Made by a program: the position numbers and the translations under genes. Positions 7,191 through 16,172 of a stretch of 64,000 bases of DNA are shown here, piece by piece (the first letter of the stretch is position 1; every line of letters begins with the position of its first letter). The notes beneath the pieces were generated by a model that saw nothing but the letters and a program-made list of their open reading frames with translations, ran no database searches and was not told the DNA's origin. The stretch spans positions 63,053 through 127,052 of the forward strand of contig NZ_LMCP01000005.1 of NCBI RefSeq assembly GCF_001425625.1, read 5' to 3'. The stretch comes from Mesorhizobium sp. Root102. GTDB lineage: Bacteria; Pseudomonadota; Alphaproteobacteria; Rhizobiales; Rhizobiaceae.

Positions 7191-7427
7191 ATGCTGAGCA
7201 ATTCGCACGATTTCGTCCAGCCCGCGGATACAGCGGACCGCGCTTATCTCGAATCCTTGGTTCGCGCGGATTATGACGGGAGCCATCCTGGTGAAACTTT
7301 CGACGACATGAAGCGCCGCATGTCCTTTTCCAGGGAGGATCAAGGCCTCTACCGCGATTGGATAGCCCTTGCCGTGGCTCGCGCCGAGACCGCGCGCGCG
7401 GCAAGACCGAGCCCGGTTGCCGCCTGA
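7191..7427 (+). CDS. Hypothetical 78-aa protein upstream of fdxA
   Basis: 78-aa protein with a strong ribosome site (AAAGGAGATTGCC then ATG). The sequence is charged with no cysteine or membrane segment. The middle has RADYDGSHPGETFDDMKRRM and FSREDQGLYRDWIALAVAR. The function is unknown. It sits 9 nt before fdxA and downstream of palindrome C, so it is almost certainly cotranscribed with the ferredoxin and induced with it. Confidence 0.65.
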   Translation: MLSNSHDFVQPADTADRAYLESLVRADYDGSHPGETFDDMKRRMSFSREDQGLYRDWIALAVARAETARAARPSPVAA

Positions 7428-7436
7428 GGATTTCGC

Positions 7437-7778
7437 ATGGCCTATGTCGTCACCGACAATTGCATCAAATGCAAATACATGGACTGCGTCGAAGTGTGTC
7501 CTGTGGACTGCTTCTACGAGGGCGATAACATGCTCGTCATACATCCCGACGAGTGCATCGACTGCGGCGTCTGCGTCCCCGAATGTCCAGCGGAAGCAAT
7601 CTTCCCGGATACCGACCCATCCGCCACTCCGGCCTGGCTCGCGCTCAATCACAAATATGCGTCGTCCTGGCCCAACATAACGCGCAAAAAAATACCGCCG
7701 GCCGATGGGGAAGCCTGGGACGGGATGCCCGGAAAGTTCGACGCACATTTCAGCGCCAAACCCGGTGAGGGCGACTGA
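7437..7778 (+). CDS. fdxA: 7Fe ferredoxin FdxA
   Basis: 113-aa ferredoxin of the FdxA type. The two cluster motifs are [18 protein letters not shown], with the extra cysteine that leaves one cluster as [3Fe-4S], and [16 protein letters not shown], a [4Fe-4S] motif. The C-terminal extension of about 50 aa (ending FSAKPGEGD) is typical of FdxA. It would act as a small electron carrier, here plausibly feeding reductive repair or the HemN radical chemistry downstream. Located in the NsrR palindrome C unit. Confidence 0.9.
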   Translation: MAYVVTDNCIKCKYMDCVEVCPVDCFYEGDNMLVIHPDECIDCGVCVPECPAEAIFPDTDPSATPAWLALNHKYASSWPNITRKKIPPADGEAWDGMPGKFDAHFSAKPGEGD

Positions 7779-7959
7779 TTTGGTGCCCTTCCCTGACAAT
7801 GGCCGCGGACGATGCGGGCAAATGAAACTCGGCCGACCGCTCGGGCAGTGGCAGCCGGAATGGCCCGCAGCTTCGATTTCTGTACTCGCCACGGCGTCGC
7901 CACTCTCTCGATGGCGGGCACAACTGCTCCGCAGCATCGCCTTCCCAGATGCAAGACAT

Positions 7960-7973
7960 TTGGCATTTCGCAA
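7960..7973. promoter_or_regulatory. NnrR/FNR-type box upstream of hemN
   Basis: TTGGCATTTCGCAA; on the minus strand TTGCGAAATGCCAA. It ends 57 bp before the hemN start, a normal activator position, within the 252-bp fdxA-hemN spacer that otherwise shows nothing recognisable. Confidence 0.55.
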
Positions 7974-8030
7974 AGAAGCCGGGCGGGAGATCCACGAGTG
8001 TCCGATGCTTCAACGGAGGCGAGGAAGGTC

Positions 8031-9383
8031 GTGAAATTGTCTGTTTTGCAAAAATATGGTGAGGCGCGCCTGCCGCGCTATACCAGCTACCCACCCTCGC
8101 CGGAGTTCTCACCTTCGGTCGACGTTGACACCTATGCAAACTGGCTGTCGCACCTGCCGCGAGGCGCTCCAGCCTCCCTCTACCTGCATATCCCATTCTG
8201 CCGCTCGATGTGCTGGTATTGCGGCTGCCACACAACCGTCACGGCCAAAGATCAGCCCATCGTCGAATATCTGAACCTGCTTCGCAACGAGATTCACATG
8301 GTCGCCGCGCAGGCGGCGCAGCCACTTCATGTCGACAGGGTACACTTCGGCGGCGGTACCCCCACCATCGTCACGCCAGCGGATTTCGTAGCATTGACGG
8401 ATCTTCTTCGCGATCGCTTCGTTTTGGCCGAGACCGCCGAAATCGCGGTCGAGATCGATCCGCGCACGCTCACGATCGAGATGGCGGGCGCGTTGGGTGG
8501 CGCGGGCGTCGGCCGCGCCAGCCTGGGCGTACAGAGCTTCGACCCGGTGGTCCAGAGAGCGGTGAACCGCATCCAAAGCGAGAAGACAACAGTGGAGGCG
8601 GTCGACCGCCTGCGCCAGTCCGGCGTAGGCAGCATCAATTTCGACCTGATCTACGGCCTGCCTCACCAGACGGTCCGATCCTGCATCGACACGGCCAAAA
8701 CCGCAGCCGCCATGCGGCCTGACCGGCTTGCAGTTTTCGGCTACGCCCATGTGCCGTCGTTCAACAAGCACCAGCGCATGATCGAGGAAGCGACACTGCC
8801 TGACAGCCTCGCTCGCATGGAGCAGGCACTTGCCATAGCCGGTACGCTCGTTGGCGCTGGCTACGTCCAGGTCGGGCTGGATCATTTTGCGCTGCCCAAC
8901 GACGATCTCGTGCGGTCGCAGGCTACGGGAAAACTGCGGCGCAACTTCCAGGGTTACACCACCGACAATTGCGAAACGCTGGTCGGCTTCGGCGCCTCGG
9001 CCATCGGTCACACCCGTCACGGCTATGTCCAGAACCAGGTCGGCCTCGGCTTCTATGCCGGTTCGATCGCTTCCGGGCGGCTGGCGACCGCCAGGGGCTA
9101 CCGGCTAACCGACGAGGACCGCCTGCGCGCGGAGATCATCGAGCGTCTGATGTGCGACTTCACGGTCGACGTGCAGGAGATTTGCATCCGGCATGGATTT
9201 GATCCGGCCAGGTTGCTCACCGACAACCAAAGGCTTGCCGAACTCGCCGATGACGGCATCATCTACGTCGCCGAAGGCATCGTCCGGGTACCGCGTGATC
9301 ATCGGTTCCTGGTCCGCGCCGCCGCGGCTGCCTTCGACGCCTATCTCCATCGGTCGAGCCGAGGCCACAGTCAGGCTGCCTGA
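8031..9383 (+). CDS. hemN: HemN, oxygen-independent coproporphyrinogen III dehydrogenase
   Basis: 450-aa radical-SAM enzyme that decarboxylates coproporphyrinogen III in haem synthesis without O2. The cluster motif FCRSMCWYCGCHT is near residue 60. HFGGGTPTI, GVQSFDP and FDLIYGLPHQT follow in family order. The GTG at 8031 is chosen because GAGGAAGG lies just before it and the product then opens VKLSVLQKYGEARLPRYTSY, as HemN does. Longer readings upstream have no homology. An NnrR-type box precedes it, consistent with use under denitrifying conditions. Confidence 0.92.
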   Translation: MKLSVLQKYGEARLPRYTSYPPSPEFSPSVDVDTYANWLSHLPRGAPASLYLHIPFCRSMCWYCGCHTTVTAKDQPIVEYLNLLRNEIHMVAAQAAQPLHVDRVHFGGGTPTIVTPADFVALTDLLRDRFVLAETAEIAVEIDPRTLTIEMAGALGGAGVGRASLGVQSFDPVVQRAVNRIQSEKTTVEAVDRLRQSGVGSINFDLIYGLPHQTVRSCIDTAKTAAAMRPDRLAVFGYAHVPSFNKHQRMIEEATLPDSLARMEQALAIAGTLVGAGYVQVGLDHFALPNDDLVRSQATGKLRRNFQGYTTDNCETLVGFGASAIGHTRHGYVQNQVGLGFYAGSIASGRLATARGYRLTDEDRLRAEIIERLMCDFTVDVQEICIRHGFDPARLLTDNQRLAELADDGIIYVAEGIVRVPRDHRFLVRAAAAAFDAYLHRSSRGHSQAA

Positions 9384-9553
9384 GCGGTGGCAATCTAAGG
9401 CGAGAATCCGGAGCGTGAGGGAGGCCAAGCGCATTGGCGCTGGCCGCTACCACCATTCGGCGATATCCGCCCAGCCGGAGTGGGACAGATCGAGATGTCC
9501 GCCGTGTTCAATGCCGCCAACCGGGCAATTGGGCCTGCTTTCCGATCGCCTCC

Positions 9554-10549
9554 TCATGCCCTGATACGAGTCCATCCACCTTCATGCGACAGGGTATGGA
9601 CCTCCACGCCGGCATTGCCGTGGACGGAGGCCGCGATCGCGGCCGCGTCCATCAGGTTGAAGGCGGTTGACAGCGCATCCGCCAACGCCGCCTGCCCGGC
9701 CACCACGGTGACGCTGGCATGGCGCTGTGGCGTCGCGCCGCTGCGTGGATCGATGATGTGGCTGAACCTCCCCTCCGCGTCGAAGCGGAAGCCGAACGGG
9801 CTCGACGTGGCAACCGCGCGATCCTCCACTTCAAGTATCTTGAGGATTTGGGCCGAATCGAGCGGGTCGGAGACGCCAACACGCCACGGCCGGTCGCCCG
9901 GAGCAGAACCGATAGCGCGGCTTTCGCCCATGTTCACCATCGAGCGCTCGATGCCGCCGGCCTTCAGCAGATCCACCACCCTGTCGGTGACATAGCCTTG
10001 GGCGATGCCGTTAAGCGTCAATGCCGCACCCGGCTCCGACAGTTCTATCCGGTCGGGTGAGCAGGTGACATTTTCAAGGCCGACGCAGCCGAGACATTCA
10101 CGCACAAGCTGCCTCGAAGGTCCGGCTTCGGAGGCGCCGGGCGTCGAGAAATGGCGTCGATAGGCTTCCCACAGCGGCTGCACCGTCGGATCGAAGGCGC
10201 CGCCGGTGAGCAACCAAACATCACGGCACTGCTGAAGTATGTCCACCAACTCTCGCGGCGGCGCGATGAGAAAGCGCTGATGGTTTAGGTGCGTCAGATC
10301 TGAATCGTCCAAGTACAGGCTGAAGATACGCTCCAGTCGCCGCACCTCCGCGACCACGTCGTTGATCAGCGTCAGTGCCAAGGCGCGATCGGGATGATGG
10401 ATGACGATCGAGGCCTGCGCCCCCATCGCCTCGCCCTGCCAAGTCACTGCCGTTGGGGCTGCCTTACCATGCGGTGGCAGTAGCGCCATGCCGACCGTAG
10501 CGGCACTGATGGCAATCATGCGACGTCTGGTCATCGTTCCGGAAATCAT
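9554..10549 (-). CDS. nosX: NosX, ApbE-type FMN transferase
   Basis: 331-aa periplasmic ApbE-family protein, last gene of the nos operon. The signal segment MTRRRMIAISAATVGMALL carries a twin-arginine-like start, and an ATG at 10534 is an alternative start. Family features are MGAQASIVIHH, FDPTVQPLW, LNGIAQGYVTD and DPRSGATPQRHASVTVV. NosX covalently attaches FMN to NosR, which has the matching acceptor motif, and is needed for N2O reductase activity in vivo. It follows nosL directly. Confidence 0.9.
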   Translation of the reverse strand: MISGTMTRRRMIAISAATVGMALLPPHGKAAPTAVTWQGEAMGAQASIVIHHPDRALALTLINDVVAEVRRLERIFSLYLDDSDLTHLNHQRFLIAPPRELVDILQQCRDVWLLTGGAFDPTVQPLWEAYRRHFSTPGASEAGPSRQLVRECLGCVGLENVTCSPDRIELSEPGAALTLNGIAQGYVTDRVVDLLKAGGIERSMVNMGESRAIGSAPGDRPWRVGVSDPLDSAQILKILEVEDRAVATSSPFGFRFDAEGRFSHIIDPRSGATPQRHASVTVVAGQAALADALSTAFNLMDAAAIAASVHGNAGVEVHTLSHEGGWTRIRA

Positions 10550-10550
10550 G

Positions 10551-11093
10551 TCAATCGACCTCCCTGGCAGACTGCTTAGACGTATCGCCGCCGCTGGCCT
10601 GCCCGTCCAATATGTAGTCGCGCGGAACAGCGTCGAAGCCGATTACCTTGCCGCCGTGGTCCCCAGCGAAGGTCTTCGCCGCCGCCTCCGTCGAGAAGGG
10701 CACGGCTTCGGCCGCTCCCATGCCGCCTTTGCGATCGCTGCCGACGACGAAGAAGGCCTTGCGAGCGTCAACCCAGTTGTCCGCACCGGGCTGCTCCCAG
10801 CTTGCCGCCTTGGCCATGTCGGAAACATAAATAGCCCTTATGTCCTTGGGCTCCTCCGGCAACATGGTGAAGGCGATCGTGTCGCGCGCCGAGGAGAACC
10901 AGATCGGCTCGTCGTATCGGGCGAGGATGACCTGCCCCTTCGGGCCCGCATGTTCGAGGATGTTCATGCCGCAATAGCGGCCCATCGCCTCCTCCGTCAT
11001 GGCGAAGGGAGGCGGAGGCGCCTCTGGCGTGCGCTGACAGGCGCCGAGCACGAGCAGGCTTGCGAGCAGACCTATCTTCAGATGTCGCTTCAC
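10551..11093 (-). CDS. nosL: NosL, copper chaperone lipoprotein
   Basis: 180-aa outer-membrane lipoprotein that delivers Cu(I) for NosZ assembly. The lipobox VLGACQ lies at residues 15-20 after a short signal. MGRYCGMNILEHAGPKGQ carries the NosL copper-site cysteine and methionine. The GTG start at 11093 overlaps the nosY stop (GTGA) and has GGAGGGAAC before it, so translation is coupled. A longer frame upstream lies inside nosY and is a shadow. Confidence 0.88.
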   Translation of the reverse strand: MKRHLKIGLLASLLVLGACQRTPEAPPPPFAMTEEAMGRYCGMNILEHAGPKGQVILARYDEPIWFSSARDTIAFTMLPEEPKDIRAIYVSDMAKAASWEQPGADNWVDARKAFFVVGSDRKGGMGAAEAVPFSTEAAAKTFAGDHGGKVIGFDAVPRDYILDGQASGGDTSKQSAREVD

Positions 11094-11920
11094 AGTTCCC
11101 TCCGTGAGAAGGCGAGTGCGGCAAGCGCCATCGGCCCGGCGACCCATGCCGCGAGCGCCGCGATCAGCGCCAGGGGCGCCAATGCGACGCTCTGCACGCT
11201 CCCGGCCATGCCCGAGGCAGCGGCGATCTCGTTCGAGCCGGAGAGATTGAGGATGCGGTAGGCATCGGTAGGATTGAACAGGAGCAGGGCATTCAGCGCG
11301 CCGCCGCTGACGTGGTGGCCCTGGTCGGCGACCAGAATCCCCAGCAGAGCCATGTCGTAGATCACCACGAAGACCAGCCATATGCCAATGGCAATGCCGG
11401 CGGCTGTGCCGCGGTCGCGCGCCAGCGCACTGACCAGATAACCGATCGCCACGAAGACGGCGCCCAGCAGCACCGACGACGCGGTCATTGTCGCGAACGC
11501 CGTCCAGCTTTCGCCGCCAATCCCCTTGTCCGTTGCCGCCAGCGCCAGTGCGGCAAGCCCGTAGCCGACGCAGGTGGCGAAGGCCAGTATCCCGAGATGG
11601 CCCAGGAACTTGCCGAGCAGCACCTGACGGCGACGGACCGGATAGGAAAGCAGCAGCGTCATGGTGCCGCGCTCAATCTCTCCGACGATGGCATCGTGGG
11701 AAATGAGCAGCGCAATCAGCGGCACGACGAAGATCGTCAGGCTGGCGAGGCTGATCACCACGACATCCAGCGCGCCGGCGCCGACCGTGCCGGCAGGCGC
11801 ACTGCCGAGGAAGACGAGCGTCAGCGCCAGAGCTGCCAGAAGCCCCGTCGCGGCGATCACCCAGCGGTTGCGCAGGCCTTCGCGCAACTCCTTGGCCGAG
11901 AGCAGCAGGATGGTCTTCAT
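11090..11920 (-). CDS. nosY: NosY, ABC transporter permease
   Basis: 276-aa membrane protein with six hydrophobic segments, the permease of the NosDFY complex needed for CuZ assembly. The opening ILLLSAKELREGLRNRWV and the segment GEIERGTMTLLLSYPVRRRQ match NosY. It overlaps nosF by 4 nt upstream and nosL by 4 nt downstream, so the genes form one translationally coupled set. Confidence 0.9.
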   Translation of the reverse strand: MKTILLLSAKELREGLRNRWVIAATGLLAALALTLVFLGSAPAGTVGAGALDVVVISLASLTIFVVPLIALLISHDAIVGEIERGTMTLLLSYPVRRRQVLLGKFLGHLGILAFATCVGYGLAALALAATDKGIGGESWTAFATMTASSVLLGAVFVAIGYLVSALARDRGTAAGIAIGIWLVFVVIYDMALLGILVADQGHHVSGGALNALLLFNPTDAYRILNLSGSNEIAAASGMAGSVQSVALAPLALIAALAAWVAGPMALAALAFSRREL

Positions 11921-12834
11921 TGGGATGCCCTCCCCGCGAGGAAATGTGCATAGAGTTCATCGAGGCCGGGTGGCACCATGTCGAGATCCTCGAAGGGGGC
12001 GCCCTCGCCCGCGGCGCGGCGGAGGAAGGCAGCCTTGTACTCAGGCGTGGCGTCGATCTCGACGATGTGACCGTTGATCTGCCTGAGGCCTTTCGGCTCT
12101 CCCATCCATTCCCTCAGCCGCCGCGCGCCGCCCTCGCCAGACGTCAGGCGGATCCTCGTCGGCAGTCGTGCGATACGGCGCAATTCGTCAAGCGAGCCGT
12201 CGGCGATCTTTCGGCCTTCGTCCAGGATAACAACTCGGCCGGCATTGCCTTCCAGCTCGTTCAGCGCATGGGAAGACAGAAGCACGGTCGTGCCTGCCGC
12301 CTGCATCTCGCGCACGATCCCATAGAACTGCTGGCGCAGTTCAGGATCGAGCCCGGTGGTCGGCTCGTCCAGCAAAAGCACCGCCGGCTTGCCGATCATC
12401 GCCTGCGCCAGTCCCAGCCGCTGGCGCATTCCCTTGGAATACGTGCCGATGCGTCGGTCGGCGGCGTGGGCAAGGCCGATTCGCTCCAGCAGCGCATCAG
12501 CCTCCTTTGGCCGGCGGCCCTTGAGTTGGACATAGAAGCGCAGCGTTTCGCGACCCGTGAGGACCGGATTGAAGGAGACGTTTTCGGGAAGATAGCCGAG
12601 ACGACGGCGAACAGTCACGTCTCCGTCGGCCGGGTCCTGCCCGAGCACGGAGACCGAGCCGGAAGTGGGCCGCGCAAGCCCGAGCATGAGCTTGATGAGC
12701 GTGGTCTTGCCAGCGCCGTTGTGGCCCACGAGGGCGACTACCTCGCCTGCGTCGGCCGAAAAGGAGACACCATCCACCGCCTTGACTGAACCATAGTGCC
12801 GGGCGACCGCGTCCAGTTCGATGTTGAAGCTCAT
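11917..12834 (-). CDS. nosF: NosF, ABC transporter ATPase
   Basis: 305-aa cytoplasmic ATPase powering NosDFY. Walker A GHNGAGKTT is near residue 38, the signature region YSKGMRQRLGLAQA near 135, and Walker B VLLLDEPTTGLD near 155. The ATG at 12834 overlaps the nosD stop by 4 nt (ATGA) and begins MSFNIELDAVARHYGSVKAV. The frame continues upstream inside nosD as a shadow. Confidence 0.92.
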   Translation of the reverse strand: MSFNIELDAVARHYGSVKAVDGVSFSADAGEVVALVGHNGAGKTTLIKLMLGLARPTSGSVSVLGQDPADGDVTVRRRLGYLPENVSFNPVLTGRETLRFYVQLKGRRPKEADALLERIGLAHAADRRIGTYSKGMRQRLGLAQAMIGKPAVLLLDEPTTGLDPELRQQFYGIVREMQAAGTTVLLSSHALNELEGNAGRVVILDEGRKIADGSLDELRRIARLPTRIRLTSGEGGARRLREWMGEPKGLRQINGHIVEIDATPEYKAAFLRRAAGEGAPFEDLDMVPPGLDELYAHFLAGRASQ

Positions 12835-14219
12835 GGCTTTCCCCTTTTCTCGATGCCGTCGGGATACATGAGCGGATGGCTGTCCATCACGCCGCCGGGA
12901 AACACTCCCGGGAAGCGCGCCTGCGCCCAGCGGATCACCTGCACGGCCGGGCTGTTGACCAGCACCTTCGCCGCCGGCGTCTGCCACAGAACCCTGTCGA
13001 TCATGTCGTTCGGCCGGTAGGGCTTGTCGGCAACCCCGTCGCCGTCAAGGTCGAAGGCCGGGTTGTCGCTCCAGTAGTTGCCACGGCCGCCGCTCGACCA
13101 ATCGAGCGAGCGGGTCCCGACATATTTGACCTGATTGCGGTTGCGCACGAAGGCGTTGCCGGTCATGGCGTTGCCCTCGGAACCCGCCGTAAAGTGCACG
13201 CCGATCTCGCAACCCTCGAAGAGGTTGCCACTGAAGCGGTTCTTGTTGGCATTGTAGATGAAGACACATTTTTCCGGGCCTATGCGCATGCCCGAGGGCG
13301 TAGCGAGGACTGGCGCCGCACCATCGCCGGCTGGCAGGTCCTGATCCGCGACGAAGCGTTGCCCGTTGCTTGTCCAGCGGCCGGCCGGCTGCGGGCCGCC
13401 GCGCACGACATTGCCGCTGATCTCGGAACCATTGGCGTAATTGAGCAGGAGGCCGTTGTCGCGATCGCCGTCGGACACATTGCCGGTGACCTTCAGGCCG
13501 TTGGAATACATGATTGCATAGCCGACGATGTTGCCGGTCGATACGTTGTCGGCGATCACGCTGTCGTTGGTGTACATGTAGTGGACGCCGAAACGGAGGT
13601 TGGCGAAGGCGTTGCCCTTGAATTCGTTGTTCCTGCTGGCGTTGGCGAAGATGCCGTCGCGGCCGAAGCGGATGTCATTGCCGATGACCTTCGCCCCCGG
13701 CGCGTTCCACACCGAGACCCCGCTGCCGGACCGGCTGATTCGCCCCTCGCGCAGGCCCTCGATGCGATTGTTGCGCGCCACAGAGTCGCGCGCCCCGTGC
13801 AGATAGATGCCGTAAAGGTTGCCGACGACCGAATTGTTCTCAATCTGGGCGCGCGTCGCGGTCTCGGTGGCGAACACGCCCGCATCCATGGCGTCGAGGT
13901 CCATGCCGGAGCCTTCGATCTCAAGACCACGCACAGCCGCATCGGGCGCCAGCAGCGTAACGACGCTGCCCTGTCCGTTGCCCTTGAGCGACGCGCCCGG
14001 GTCGCCCTGCAACGTCAGCGGTTTGGCGATGATGACCGGCCCGCGATGCTCGCCCGGCGCAAGACGCAGCACGTCGCCGGGCGCGGCGGCGTCCACCGCC
14101 GCCTGCATGGGCGCAGCACCAGCAGGCACGGCAATCTCGGCCGCGGTGGCCGCGCAGCCGGGAATGGCGGCTAGAAACGCCGCCATTCCCATCACTGCCA
14201 GGTTCACGACGCGGAACAT
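12831..14219 (-). CDS. nosD: NosD, periplasmic copper-site assembly protein
   Basis: 462-aa exported protein with a Sec-type signal (residues 1-26, ending GCAATAA) and a long right-handed beta-helix of Asn-rich repeats such as ARNNRIEG, VIGNDIRFG and ISGNVVRGG. NosD binds NosL and NosZ and works with NosFY in building the CuZ site. It starts 3 nt after nosZ ends. Length and repeat content are normal for the family. Confidence 0.92.
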   Translation of the reverse strand: MFRVVNLAVMGMAAFLAAIPGCAATAAEIAVPAGAAPMQAAVDAAAPGDVLRLAPGEHRGPVIIAKPLTLQGDPGASLKGNGQGSVVTLLAPDAAVRGLEIEGSGMDLDAMDAGVFATETATRAQIENNSVVGNLYGIYLHGARDSVARNNRIEGLREGRISRSGSGVSVWNAPGAKVIGNDIRFGRDGIFANASRNNEFKGNAFANLRFGVHYMYTNDSVIADNVSTGNIVGYAIMYSNGLKVTGNVSDGDRDNGLLLNYANGSEISGNVVRGGPQPAGRWTSNGQRFVADQDLPAGDGAAPVLATPSGMRIGPEKCVFIYNANKNRFSGNLFEGCEIGVHFTAGSEGNAMTGNAFVRNRNQVKYVGTRSLDWSSGGRGNYWSDNPAFDLDGDGVADKPYRPNDMIDRVLWQTPAAKVLVNSPAVQVIRWAQARFPGVFPGGVMDSHPLMYPDGIEKRGKP

Positions 14220-14222
14220 GTC

Positions 14223-16148
14223 CTAGGCGCCTTGTGGCTCTACGAACATGCGGCCCTGCATCTCCATGTGCATGGCGTGGCAGAACCACGAGCAGTAGTA
14301 CCAGTAGACGCCGGGCTTGCTTGCCTTGAACGTCACCGATGCCGTGGCTTGGGGGGCCACCTCCATGTTGATGCCGTAGTTGACGATGGCGAAGCCGTGG
14401 GTGAGGTCCTCCACCTCGTCGATGTTGGTAACGTAGACCGTGACCTCGTCGCCCTGCTTGACGCTGAAGCTCTCCAGCCCGAAGGCCGGCGCCGAGGACG
14501 TCATGTAGACGCGCACCTTGTTGCCGTCGCGGATCACCTCGCTGTCCACCATCAGGTCAATGCCGTCGGCCTTCGCCTGCTTGACCGCATCCTCGAAGAA
14601 CGGATCGGCTCGGTCCCAGATGCTGATCGGGTTGATCTTCGAGCGGTGGACGAGGGTCGCGTCGTGCGGCTCGGCGAAGCTCGGGCTGTCATGCACCAGC
14701 ACCATCTGGTCACCGGAAATGTCAATGAGCTGGTCATTCTCCGGCTTCAGCGGGCCGACGTTGAGGTAACGGTCCTTGGAGAACTTGTTCAGCGAGATCA
14801 GCCACTTGCCGTCCGCCTCCTTGGTCTGGCCCATGGAGGTATGGTTGTGGCCGGGCTGATAGTGAACGTCGAGCTTCTGGCGGATCGGGTCGACTTTCTC
14901 GCCAGCGAATGAGCGCTTGGCGTCCTCGATGCTCCACTTGCAGATCTGGCTGTCGATGAACAGCGTGGTGTAGGCGTTGCCCCGACCATCATAGGCCGTG
15001 TGCAACGGCCCGAGCCCCAGTTCCGGCTCGGCCACCACCGTGTCGCGCGGCTTGATCTTGTCGTCGAAAAGGTCATCGAACTTGCGCACGTCGAACACCG
15101 TCACCGTTGGCGACAGCTTGCCGTTGGCCACCACATGGATGCCGTCCGGCGCGGTGTTGATGCCGTGCGGGCTGTTCGCCACCGGCACGTAGCGGGTGTA
15201 GGGCGAGCCGTGTCGCCCGTCGATGACCGGCACCCCTCCCATTTCCTTGTAGTCCCCGCTCTTCACCGCGTCCTCGATGCGCTTCAGGTTGAAGATCACG
15301 ATCCAGTCCTGCTCCTTCGCCATCGTCTGCTCGAGGTTGACGCCCTCCTCGGAATTGTAACAGGTGGAGAAGGCGTACTTGCCCTGGTAGTCGGCGTCGA
15401 CATTGTCGAGATTGCCGTCCACCATCACCTGCCAGGCGACCTTCATCGTCTCACCGTCCACGGCACTGAAAATGGAATGGTACTGCTTGCTGTCATCCAG
15501 GATCTTGCCGTCATTGGGGATCGGCACGCGGTCCTCGCCATTGCAGAACACGTAGCCGGTCTTGGGATATTTCTGCACGCGCAAGCCGTGCACCGTATGC
15601 TGGTTCGGCAGCTGGATGATCTTGTCACACTTCATCACGTCGAGTCGGATGCGGGCGACGCGCGTGTTGGCCTTGTCGTTGACGAACAAGTAGCGGCCGT
15701 CGTAGGTCCCATCCGTTTGGGAGGGGTGGGGGTGGTGCAGATCGCCATTGAGGTAGATGCCGCCGCGGTCCTTCAGGAATTCAACAGTCTCCGGCAGCAG
15801 ACCCTCGGTCAGGATCTTGCGGCTCTCGTTGGTCAGGCCCCAGCCGGTGGCGCTGCAGCGGTTGAAGACAGGGATGCGCATCATCTCGCGCATCGAGGGC
15901 GCGCCCATGATGCGGACCTCGCCCGTCTGGCCGCTGGAGAAGAAAACGTAGTACTCATCCAACTCGCCGGGCTTGACCTCGAATTCCTGCCCGCCCTTCT
16001 CGCTGGCTGCCGCCCGTGAAACCACGCCTCCGTTCAGCGCCAGTCCACCGCCTACGCCGGCAGCCCCCGCCGCGGCTATCGCCGCCGTCGTACCCAGCAA
16101 TTGGCGCCTGCTCAGGATCGTCTTCCTGTCCTGGTCTTCCTGCGACAT
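14223..16148 (-). CDS. nosZ: NosZ, nitrous oxide reductase
   Basis: 641-aa catalytic enzyme of N2O to N2 reduction, clade I. The Tat signal has [19 protein letters not shown] in the first 40 residues. A seven-bladed propeller carries the CuZ histidines (for example [13 protein letters not shown]). The C-terminal cupredoxin domain binds CuA through [16 protein letters not shown]. Length is typical. The Tat signal and association with nosR and nosX mark the clade I system. Electrons probably come from NosR and the pseudoazurin encoded at 19810. Confidence 0.96.
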   Translation of the reverse strand: MSQEDQDRKTILSRRQLLGTTAAIAAAGAAGVGGGLALNGGVVSRAAASEKGGQEFEVKPGELDEYYVFFSSGQTGEVRIMGAPSMREMMRIPVFNRCSATGWGLTNESRKILTEGLLPETVEFLKDRGGIYLNGDLHHPHPSQTDGTYDGRYLFVNDKANTRVARIRLDVMKCDKIIQLPNQHTVHGLRVQKYPKTGYVFCNGEDRVPIPNDGKILDDSKQYHSIFSAVDGETMKVAWQVMVDGNLDNVDADYQGKYAFSTCYNSEEGVNLEQTMAKEQDWIVIFNLKRIEDAVKSGDYKEMGGVPVIDGRHGSPYTRYVPVANSPHGINTAPDGIHVVANGKLSPTVTVFDVRKFDDLFDDKIKPRDTVVAEPELGLGPLHTAYDGRGNAYTTLFIDSQICKWSIEDAKRSFAGEKVDPIRQKLDVHYQPGHNHTSMGQTKEADGKWLISLNKFSKDRYLNVGPLKPENDQLIDISGDQMVLVHDSPSFAEPHDATLVHRSKINPISIWDRADPFFEDAVKQAKADGIDLMVDSEVIRDGNKVRVYMTSSAPAFGLESFSVKQGDEVTVYVTNIDEVEDLTHGFAIVNYGINMEVAPQATASVTFKASKPGVYWYYCSWFCHAMHMEMQGRMFVEPQGA

Positions 16149-16172
16149 GTCCTTCTCCTTTTGGTTGGCCTG

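Noticed and set aside
12876..16019. Long plus-strand open frames opposite nosD and nosZ
   Set aside because: Same shadow effect; nosD and nosZ are unmistakable on the minus strand.
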